64,000 nucleotides of DNA from Anticarsia gemmatalis. Taxonomy: Eukaryota; Arthropoda; Insecta; Lepidoptera; Erebidae. This document shows positions 55,524-64,000 of this stretch, one piece after another. The DNA lies in the NCBI RefSeq assembly GCF_050436995.1, contig NC_134758.1, positions 7,750,001-7,814,000 of the forward strand. The letters are read 5' to 3'. The notes under the pieces were generated by a model. That model saw nothing but the letters and a program-made list of their open reading frames with translations. It had not been told where the DNA came from and searched no databases. The first letter of the stretch is position 1. Each line of letters opens with the position of its first letter. Both the position numbers and the translations under genes were made by a program.

Positions 55524-58500
55524 TTATGACTCTTGAAGGAGCATGTCGTATTCTGGTTTGGTGCCATTAGCGAAAGCGCTGTGGAATCTTTGGAACAGCT
55601 CTTTGGGTAAGGCGTACTCCTTCACGACAGGGTCTTCCCACATGTCCTTGATGTATTTGGACTGAAAACGAAAAATAAATGTTTAACCCATTGCGTACAG
55701 TTTTAACGAACCTCATTGACGCCGTATGATATAAAAAAAAAGATTTTTCCATATTTTTAAAAATCATCATAGGTGCTAAAAGTCTTTATGGACTTTGTTA
55801 ATTAAATTATTTACAGCTTAGAGTGTTGTATAATACATTCGTTATTAAAATATAATAATCAACTAAACAAACCAACTTTTATTTTATTTGTCATCATATT
55901 TATTTTCATTTTATATTTTTCATATTATTTATTACGTGGGAATAATGGGGATCGAACCCTCAACACACGAACCGCCAGTGGTCGTATTGTAATCACTAAA
56001 CCATTGCGTCATCTATACTAATCTATACTATATTCTAAAGCTGAAGAGTTTGTTTGGTTGATTGTTTGTTTGTTTGTTTGAACGCGCTAATCTCAGGAAC
56101 TACTGGTCCGATTTGAAAAATATATCATCACGCTATATATCATCACGCTACGACTGATAGGAGCAGAGTACCAGTAAAAAATGTTACAAAACCGAGGAAA
56201 ATTTTGAGCTATTCTCTTATGTGACGCAAGTGAAGTTGCGCGGGTCAGCTAGTAGCTAGATAAAATAAGTGCAATAGACTCACGAGTATCGGATATTTGC
56301 TCTCTTCAATCTGGATTTTGTCATTAGGAAACGAAGGGATCCTCTCAAACCAGGGCCACAGCATATAGTCAGCGTAACCAGGTTGTTCTCCGTCCAAGTA
56401 CTTAGTGCCTCGCTCTTCAATCGTACTTTGTATGAAGGCCAAAGCTTTGTGGTACGAAACTATTAGTTCATCAGTGATGGTCTCTGGCGCTTTCACAGTT
56501 CTGTATACGACGTTGTGAATCTGAAATGAAAAAATAGAGCAATAAAAGTAATTGAAAACCATGGGTCATTTTAGGACCATGAATGAGAGAAAGGAACCCT
56601 TCTATTAAGTTATCTATAATTCCCCTCAATTCGACAAACGACATTATTCACACACGACAATTTCCCTCTTGCGGGCTACATACTGGCCTAATTAAATACC
56701 TTAGAGTCATTCCTTGCTACCATTTGCCTGGGCTGGCTACTCGCGTGGCTCCCGCTCTCGTTGGATTACCGAAATAAAAAATATTCTATGTCCTCCGGAC
56801 CTCAAACCAACTTTGAAAAGAAAATCAAGTTAATCGGCTCAGTTGTGAAAAAGAGACAGTTACTTTCACATTTATAATATTAGTAGTACTGTACCAAGTT
56901 TTGCAAATACTCACTTGTCCAAGAGCTTCCACTAAGATTTTGTCAAAGGCCTTTTTCACTGGATCTTTAGGGAATAAAGGTCTTTCGGGGTACACGTCGT
57001 CTAAATACTCCACGATCACCAAGCTCTCGTAGATAGACACTCCTTCAGCCACCTCTAACGCTGGTACTTTCGCTGTAAATACAAGTGAATAAATTAACAC
57101 GCGTATTTAAGGAAGGATGTGGATGTAGTCAAGCCGATACGGCAGGCTGCTAGCCAATTTATTTGTTTAAATCGTTATGGTTCATGATCAAATTGATACC
57201 TCTAAAAGCAAAAATTACTTACACAGAGATCAGAATAAAAATTTGCTTTGCGTAAATAGACTCGTTAGCGCTAAGTTTTTTGGAGTTCCTGTACCAAACG
57301 CGACATTCAATTGCTGCGCAACCTAAGGATGTAATTCATCAACTATGAACGAACTACTATTAGACTACTGTTAGATCCTCGCGAAACAATAGGTCCTTGC
57401 ATGAAATCTGTAGGTATGCACATATAGAATTAAATAGAATCCTAACTAGTTGTAAAATTCACCGCATCGGCTTGATTCATGAATTATTTAACAAAGATTT
57501 TCCATCTGTGACTCGACCTCGAAAAAGTTGTTTAACTAGTTTTACTCGCTTATTTGTCGCACTGTTCTGCTTGTATAGTTTGTTGTTTGTCGTATGGTTA
57601 GTGGTCAACTTAGTGTCAAAGTTGTTTACGCCGCCCGAGAGGCCTTTGACGTGGCTAGTAGACAACAACCGGGACCGACTATTAACGTGCCCTCCGAAGC
57701 ACGGAGACGCCCAGTTCCAAAAACCACTATACGGTTACCCATCTATGGAATGACCGCGCCAATGGTTGCTTAACCCACGATCGTTTACCGACCGGTGAGC
57801 GCAACTGGCTATGGGCGCCTCGCTTATGCTTGTATAAATAATAGGTACTAAATACTTACTAAAGGCACTCTTCTGGGCCAGCCACTCGGGTTTATCAACA
57901 AGATCAATGTTGACAATCTCGTAATCGATGTTTTTCGCATTGAGAGCGAGAACAGCGCGCTGTGCAAAGGGACAGTAGCGCATGTTGTAAAGACGGAGCT
58001 TGCCATTGTATGGCGGCAACGGATCACCTGAAATAAGTTAATCATTAAGTAAACAGCTTAAGTAGTTTTTTCTTTATAGACACTTGTAGCCTTTTTCTGA
58101 TTCCGGGTCTTTAGCTAAATACACGCCAAAAATCAGTTCAGCTGCTTTGCCGTGAAAATTTGCTAATTATCAGTTTACGGCTGAGAAAAAACATCAATAG
58201 ACAATAGACGAAGTTACAGCTCGATATTACCTTTTTTTGCTTTGAATAATAACAATCAGTAAAGAATAAATTAACCTCATAACCGAGCAATTAAGTCGCG
58301 CAGCTGATTGTTTTATATAAATACCTACCCGACATGAGAGACGAACCTTGTTTTTCAGGGCTTTACATATTGGATGATTAGTTGGACATTTGTTACCTTT
58401 TATGCAACTTCGTTTAAGTATTACAGAACTCAGAATAAAAAACACAATGATAACAAAATATAATACAAATCTTATTTTGGATTTACAAAAAAAAAACTAT

Positions 58501-61426
58501 TTAGGGATTGTTTGGAATATTTTACTTAATTAGGAATTATTAGTACACACAGTGCCGGCGGCAGGGCCGCCGGGTAAGCCGCCGGCCAAGCCGCCGTGCA
58601 CCCGGCGGCATACAAAGCCGCCGGCTTTGCCGCACAAAGGAACCGCCGGCATGGCCGCCGGGGTGTGCCGGCGGGTTACGCGGCTCAGTTCGTGCCTGGC
58701 ATTCGAGCGGCACGCATCATTCGGAATGATGCTTAACGGCTTTGTGCGGCTTGTGCCGGCGGCTCGTATTGCCGGCGGCATAGCCGCTCGGCATGAACCC
58801 GGCGGCATTGCCGCCGGCATGTGTGTAGTAGTCTTTAAAGACAGCCAGACAGTAACACCACTAACATTAACAGGCTCCTGGATACTTGAACTGCTGAACC
58901 TACCAATATTATAAATGCGAAAGTTTGTGAGAATGTACCAAATATAGATGTGGATAATTATTATTTTACAGGCTATATAAAATGGAAATTCAGATTGTGT
59001 ATTGTCGCAACTCGCATTGGAACTGGAACCGTGGCAATTACTATTAGTCCGACCCGACCCGACCGTCTAAAATCGATGCGACAGCCCACCCTAAATTTAG
59101 AATTTAAAATCGTACGACGCGGTCGGCAATTTTCGTTGCGTCATGTACGGCAGTCGGGTTAGGGCCTTCGTCCTGAATTGTTGTGGGCGCTACCTGTGAC
59201 GTTTCAAAATGGCGACTGCGCGTGATCGCAAAGCTATGTTGCAAATTTTAGAATTATACCACAAGGACTTTCCTTATTTGTGGGATAAAACTAATAGCAT
59301 GTACAATAACAAATCTATGCGTAATGATGCATACAAAGTTCTTACGCAAATATACAGAGACAATTTTGATGCTGACGCCTCAGTTGACACTTTAAAAAAG
59401 AAGCTCGAAAATATGAGAACAACATACTACAGGGAATTAAAAAAGGTAAGCTAGCTGTACGAAAATGTTTGTTTTAAAAATGTGTATATCACAGTTGTGG
59501 AGCTGTAAATTATATCGAATCATCAAAATCAAATAAGTTGTGGCCATAAACGGCAATTGGAAATTGTCAATTTGATGTTGGCTCTTGGCTCATTTGTCAG
59601 CTCTGTCAGTTGTAGCTGTCATATGTCAATCGTACCAGAATGAAGTTAAGGGTTTGAGGGTTACCAGGATTTGGTACTATTGTATAAAATAAGTATATTT
59701 CCTGCATAATATTATCTGTTTTTTTTTTTGTTATTGCAGTAAGTTTTTCTTATTTTTCATGTTGTTCAAGTTAAGTCCGTGATATAGGATGAATGGAAGT
59801 GCTAGCAAGTCGAATGTCAAAAATGTTGATAGATTTTACAAAAGTTCTGTCGTTTACTTCCAGGTTAAAGAATCTATGCGGTCAGGAACTGATGAAATTT
59901 ACGAACCATCGTTATGGTATTTTGAGAAATTGAATTTTCTGTCAGATTTATACGAGCCTTGTCGCTATGCTAATGATCCTCGACGCTCCGTGCCTACAGA
60001 TCCTTTAAAGACAGAGGTATGGGATATATTTATAACTTAGGTATATTATAGTAAATCTCGTGATAATTTTAGCAAGTATAATTAATAAAAGATTTAAACT
60101 AATTATATTGTGCTTAAAGGCTGATTTATATATTTTTACGCATTCACAGGACGCGTTCGATAACAGCAATAGTGACCAAGAGTACGAACCTTCATCATCA
60201 CAAGCAAATACGAGTAAAGGCATTGACCAAAGGAAGAAACAAAAAATTACAGTTTTCACTCATCATGAGCAATCACACTCGGCACCGCAATACAATACTT
60301 CAAATTCCTCCACAATGAAGAATGAAGATTGGGAAGTGATGGGACGATCGATAGGCTTACAACTACGAGATATAAGCCAAAAACAATTAACTATAGCTTC
60401 AAAGTTGATATCAGATACTATTTATTACGCTAAATTAAATAAATTGTCTGAAGAATCGCGCATTGACATTGGAACACCTGCAGTCAATGACTCTTTATGT
60501 GCGATGTGTGCTGCACAAGTCGGAGATTGAAGTGGTGAAGAGTTTCGGACACTATAGGTACTACCCATACCTATATGAATGAACGCGAGACCGTGTCTAT
60601 TATTAGATAAACATACAGAGTAAAAGTTTATGAGTGAAGGCACAATAAAAATTACATCATATTTTGACTAGGTATGCTATTTTTAAAATATAATTCTCTA
60701 GTTGACTATGTCTACAACAATAAGGGTGTGCGAAAAGTGATTGCACAATAATGTGAAACACGATGGAATAGAAATAAGAATTGTACCTATTATGTAGCAG
60801 GTAGAATTAGTTGTTCTTAAATAGAAGCCTGGTGTTTTTGTTTTTAATATGACGTACCTATATACCTAATCACTTTTTGTTTTTGTCTGAACACAATAAG
60901 CAATTATCATCTATTATTTATGCTTATTAACATCATTAGGCAATTAAAATTTAATTTTAAGTAATTTATTTCCACAAACATTTTAGCTTCTTTTAAAATA
61001 AATATTAGGTTCTTTACGAATAAGTTAATAATTCATAATATTATTATATCAAAACAACTGGTAACACCAAACATAAATAAAACAACAAAGAATAATAAAA
61101 ACAATGTAAACCAACTGCAAAGGTAACTCATTCGTTACAAAAAAAACTATAAATTATTATATTATTAGTAAATATTTACCCTTTTCTTAATACACCGAAC
61201 CTTTAAACATTCATTTAACCTACCTATTATATGTAGTTACCTATTATACGTAGGTACCAATGTTTAGAATTATATAGAAGTTCCAAAAATCCACAATAGT
61301 GATAGTTATCAGATAACATTTATATTAAGCTAATAAAATCAGTATATGTAGGGAGGAATAATTTAAAGACTAACCTTTTGACAAATGTTTTGGGTTAAAG
61401 TTAATCTTGGTCTTTCCCGACGACAT
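55524..61426 (-). CDS. GSTO: glutathione S-transferase omega, copy B, five exons
   Basis: An omega-class GST paralogous to copy A. Exons in transcript order: 61426-61375, 58027-57860, 57072-56915, 56520-56284, 55661-55524. The total is 753 nt (250 residues), all GT-AG, with phases identical to copy A. Exon 1 encodes MSSGKTKINFNPKHLSK. The catalytic Cys36 lies in RYCPFAQRAVL, cis-Pro in KVPALE, ES in IYESLVIVEYLDD. The C-terminal domain contains GTKYLDGEQPGYADYMLWPWFERIPS. The protein ends EYDMLLQES. Intron 1 is 3,347 bp and contains a GC-rich foldback element and an entire MADF-domain gene on the other strand. Intron 2 holds a 5S-derived SINE, and intron 4 a Helitron and a tRNA-like SINE. The exon 1 assignment over this long intron rests on close similarity to exon 1 of copy A and exact phase match. 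Confidence 0.9.
55931..56010 (-). mobile_element. tRNA-like SINE head in GST B intron 4
   Basis: The minus strand shows GACGCAATGGTTTAGTGATT (A box) and GAGGGTTCGATCCCC (B box). Immediately beyond it, at 56012, a Helitron H1 copy begins, so the Helitron landed at or in this SINE. Confidence 0.5.
56012..56252 (+). mobile_element. non-autonomous Helitron-like element, family H1
   Basis: Runs from TCTATACTAA after A to GCGCGGGTCAGCTAG before T. The opening ATCTATACTA is duplicated in tandem, and part of the centre (the AGCCCATTTATCGAGG block) is missing. It ends 31 bp beyond the 56284 exon boundary, inside intron 4 of GST B. Confidence 0.72.
57585..57820 (-). mobile_element. 5S rRNA-derived SINE in GST B intron 2
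   Basis: The reverse complement reads CTCACCGGTCGG, CGATCGTGGGTTAAGCAACC, GGCGCGGTCATTCC and AGATGGGTAACCG. This preserves more of the 5S-like head than the copy at 40588. The tail has CCCGGTTGTTGTC, TTTGACACTAAGTTGACCAC and an ACGACAAACAACAA simple tail. The body also has a pairable CTCCGTGCTTCGGAG hairpin. Confidence 0.72.
58544..58827. mobile_element. GC-rich imperfect foldback element in GST B intron 1
   Basis: About 284 bp rich in GCCGGCGG, GCCGCCGG and CGGCGGCAT units, in strong contrast to the AT-rich surroundings. The ends form an imperfect inverted repeat: the left TACACACAGTGCCGGCGGCA pairs with the reverse complement of the right end, TACACACATGCCGGCGGCA. Internal pairs such as GCCGCACAAAG/CTTTGTGCGGC continue the dyad, and a GCATCATTC-G-GAATGATGC hairpin sits at 58714-58732. 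The open frames across both strands are composition artefacts. No clear target duplication was identified. Confidence 0.65.
59209..60530 (+). CDS. MADF-domain protein nested in a GST intron, three exons
   Basis: A predicted DNA-binding protein with an N-terminal MADF (Myb/SANT-like) domain. Exons: 59209-59445, 59864-60016, 60150-60530, all GT-AG with phase-0 junctions. The total is 771 nt (256 residues). The domain covers about residues 9-110. It has LILYHKDFPYLWD-like spacing (here LELYHKDFPYLWD), DAYKVLTQIYRDNF, LKKKLENMRTTYYRELKK and EPSLWYFEKLNFL, the hydrophobic/aromatic pattern of MADF. Residues 131-185 are polar and serine-rich. The C-terminal helix QLRDISQKQLTIASKLISDTI sits where related proteins often have a BESS domain, but I cannot call BESS. 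The start context CAAAATGG is good. An AATAAA lies at 60644. The gene is wholly inside intron 1 of GST B on the opposite strand. MADF proteins can be host transcription factors or come from Harbinger-type transposons. No transposase or TIRs are visible here. Confidence 0.85.
60644..60649 (+). terminator. candidate poly(A) hexamer of the MADF gene
   Basis: An AATAAA lies 114 nt after the MADF stop codon, still within GST B intron 1. Confidence 0.4.
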
Positions 61427-62540
61427 GTTGCTGCGTATAACGTATCCCACTGCCTGACCCACTGCGCGGATTCCTTGAAGTGACGAGATAGTTATATGCA
61501 TAGCGAGACTTATCACTGTTGTTAACATAATGATTATACAAAAATACTTCAAACAGGTTTGACAGAAAACAGATAAAAAACTTGAGATAAAAGTAAGCCG
61601 TAATAAATACAATTTGTGCAAAGTTCACTACAAATTACATGTTTAAACTTAGCATACGCTACTAGCGCTATTATTGATCAGTTTGACCTCGACTTCAATA
61701 ATACAAAGTTTAGGGTAATCAACTCTTTGATACTTAACCTACATGTTATCAGTGTACGCATAGACATGATTTCGCTCATTCATTCATGATCATGATTACA
61801 AATAAGATGACCAACACGATTTCATCCAGGTTGTCGTTGTCATCAATTATTGTTATTAACATTATTGCTTTTTTTCTTTGATAACGCCTATATTATTTTT
61901 TTTACAGTAACGTATAAACAATGATTAAGGAATATCCTAGCAATTACCTATTTATATTTTTTACAGGAATTAATATTAATTAAAGAACTAATCAATAAAC
62001 CAATGTATGAGAATTTAAAATCATACATCTACTGGTAGTAGTTTCGGGAATTTACCGGGATATCGAGGAATTCAGGTATACAGAGGGATACATTTTTCGA
62101 GATTTTAATTACATTTCCAAATAAACTGATTCAATTTCTTCGCATAAATTAAAAGACGAGGAAAACCGTTTATATACGCTATAAAAATAACAACTAATAA
62201 AGGCTATCCTTTTTAATTATCGGTTGTAATTTAATTTAAAATCGCATTAACACTTTACAACTGACCATCTGCGGATAAAAAGACTGATGTTTACATTCCC
62301 AATTTTTCTTAAAATCATCACATGACGTCATAAAAAATGACATTGACAACTGACATTTATTAAGTGAAAGCAAGAATCGGCCAGCCATTTTCATTGCACA
62401 ATTTGCCGGATCTTATCTTGTTCCAGAACATTGTATTTCGCGTCAAATTGGAAATACTTCCAATAATATAATAATCAAAAGTTGTTGTATTAAGTACAAC
62501 GTTATTAGAATTTTGCATTAATTGAACTGTTCTTGCCATT
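61427..62540. other. divergent promoter region between GST B and GST C
   Basis: The two start codons face away from each other across 1,114 bp, so both promoters lie here. Besides a CRE-like palindrome, listed separately, I found no exact antioxidant-response (CncC/Maf) consensus by eye. No coding sequence is supported. Confidence 0.5.
62332..62341. promoter_or_regulatory. CRE/ATF-like palindrome upstream of GST C
   Basis: ATGACGTCAT is a perfect full-site CRE/ATF palindrome about 200 bp upstream of the GST C start codon. TGACGTCA is bound by bZIP dimers. Function is inferred from the motif alone. Confidence 0.35.
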
Positions 62541-63973
62541 ATGTCTGAAAAACATTTGCAAACCGGTAAGTTTTTTTTTCAAAGTTCTATTACGAATCTA
62601 TTTAGAATATTATTACCTACTTGTATTTTTTTCCATAGGGGATGTTCTTCCTCCATACAGCGGCAAACTTCGCTTGTTTGCTATGAGATTCTGCCCTTAC
62701 GCGGAGAGAACGGTACTTGTATTGAATGCTAAGGGGTTGCAGTATGATTTAGTATTTATCAACCTGGATCAAAAGCCCGAATGGATTTACAACTTTAGCC
62801 CCAAAGGTAAGTACGTTCAAATTTGCTATAGCAAAAAATCTCTGGGTTATAATCCTTATTATATATGTATTGTACTCACGGTTGATGTTTATGCTGAAAG
62901 ATTCAGTCAATTGTAGTATTATTATCGCTGTAGATTAGTTTGTCTATTAGAAATTGTTCATAACATTGAGCTTAAGTCTGCTCTTTGATACAATATGCAT
63001 TGATTCTATGGTTAACTAAGCTAATCTAAATGGACACTAGTTTTATTTATAAAAGCTGGTTAATGTTTGTTTTTTACTGCTCAATGGTATATAAATATAA
63101 AACTTGAAGAGTATAATTTTTGTTTCTTTTTTTTTGATTAGGCACAGTACCAGCTCTAGAATATGAACAAGGCAAAGCTATATTTGACAGCAACATTATA
63201 AACTTTTATCTGGATGAGAAGTATCCTGATGGACCTCTGCAGGCATCAGACCCTCTGCGCAGGGCTGAGGATAAAATGCTTGTGGAAGAATTTGCATCAG
63301 TAAGTGGACACATGATACATAAAGAGTACCTTCATTTTAAAACCTCATAACATAACACACTTTTCTTTCTCTTGTACTTACTAGTATTCTATTATTTCCA
63401 GGCTCAATCTGCATTCTACACAGCTGCATTCAACCCTCCTGCTCTAAACCCAACTATGGTGGAAACCTACCACAAGGGACTCGAACGTCTACAAAAGGAG
63501 CTTGAAAGCCGTGGCACCAAGTTCTTGAATGGAGACAGTGCTGGACTCGTAGATTACACTCTGTGGCCATTCTTGGAACGTTTTGAAGCTCTCCCTCTCA
63601 TCGGCAAACCTGAATTTGCTATTGACAAGACTAAATATGCGGCTTTGGTAAGCAACATTACATTCATTGAGTCATCAAGCAAGATGGCCATTTTAACAAA
63701 TGAGACTATGCTACTGTGCTATATAAGAGTCATCTGCTGAATAAAATATACTATATTTCTGTGCTTCATCGTATTTTCTTTACTAAACGGTTTTTTTTCT
63801 TACAGGTTACTTACATAGAAGCAATGAAGAACGTCCCTGCAGTAAAATCTTACTACCTCGCCGCTGAGACTCACGCTAAGTTCATGGAATCCCGTGCTAA
63901 GGGTGATCCCAACTACAACATGCTGGACACCAGCGCCGTCTGCTGCATGCGCCCAAGGAAGAAGAAGGAATAG
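62541..63973 (+). CDS. GSTO: glutathione S-transferase omega, copy C, five exons
   Basis: A diverged omega-class GST on the opposite strand. Exons: 62541-62565, 62639-62806, 63142-63299, 63402-63647, 63806-63973, all GT-AG. The total is 765 nt (254 residues). Exon 1 is short (MSEKHLQT). Exons 2 and 3 have the same lengths (168 and 158) and phases as copies A and B. The catalytic Cys27 lies in RFCPYAERTVLVL, closer to the general omega pattern CPFAER than copies A and B (CPFAQR). Cis-Pro is in TVPALE. The glutathione-contact pair usually ES is DS here (IFDSNIINFYLDE). The C-terminal domain has GTKFLNGDSAGLVDYTLWPFLERFEALP. The protein ends with CCMRPRKKKE, a cysteine pair next to a basic tail absent from A and B. 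The stop is 28 bases from the end of the window, so the 3' UTR is cut off. Confidence 0.93.
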
Positions 63974-64000
63974 ACATCGTTTTGAAATGTTATTGTTTTC

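Noticed and set aside
57397..57753. 118-residue plus-strand frame with a hydrophobic stretch
   Set aside because: It runs antisense through the 5S-derived SINE in GST B intron 2, so its apparent membrane segment is SINE tail sequence.
58530..58914. Open frames of 96 (minus) and 120 (plus) residues rich in Pro, Ala and Gly
   Set aside because: They translate the repeated GCCGCCGG units of the GC-rich foldback element. Both strands are open for the same compositional reason.
59789..59863. Alternative upstream start for MADF exon 2
   Set aside because: The ATG-started extension has no MADF similarity, whereas splicing from exon 1 at 59445 to 59864 restores the continuous domain in phase.

Overview
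The window looks like nuclear DNA of a moth, most likely a noctuid-type lepidopteran. It is AT-rich, and its genes have many short GT-AG exons. Its introns and spacers are full of repeat families typical of Lepidoptera: non-autonomous Helitrons that begin TC and end CTAG between A and T, tRNA-derived SINEs, and a SINE derived from 5S rRNA. The order comes from gene content and repeats read by eye; the species is not determined.

Layout. From 1 to about 25,100 I see no convincing protein-coding gene. That stretch holds Helitrons, MITEs, SINEs, a 476-bp foldback element and three small GC-rich patches that could be promoters or 5' non-coding exons. From 25,107 to 33,391 there are three genes: an intronless SRPK-type SR-protein kinase (minus), an intronless SLC16 monocarboxylate-transporter-like gene (plus), and a three-exon Cdt1 replication-licensing factor (plus). 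From 36,102 to 50,123 there is a 23-exon ABC transporter of the ABCC/MRP4 type (1,354 codons plus stop, plus strand). From 50,248 to 63,973 there is a cluster of three omega-class glutathione S-transferases: two tandem minus-strand copies with the same exon plan, and a more diverged copy on the plus strand diverging from the second. The second GST holds a complete three-exon MADF-domain gene inside its first intron on the opposite strand.

Working together. Omega GSTs use glutathione for thioltransferase, reductase and conjugation chemistry, and ABCC transporters export glutathione conjugates and other organic anions. The right half is therefore a detoxification neighbourhood in which the ABCC gene and the first GST converge with only 124 bp between stop codons. 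All spliced models were built by hand. In every one the exon lengths sum to a multiple of three and the junction codons restore conserved motifs.

Most unusual object. Intron 1 of the first GST contains a 1,301-bp almost perfect palindrome (52271-53571). It has arms of 614 and 622 bp, a 65-bp loop, an 8-bp target duplication (TAAAATTT), and a GGCCGGGC-bearing motif recurring about every 150 bp in alternating orientation. It lies in a transcribed intron, so it should fold into a very long RNA hairpin. A second, GC-rich foldback element lies in intron 1 of the second GST.
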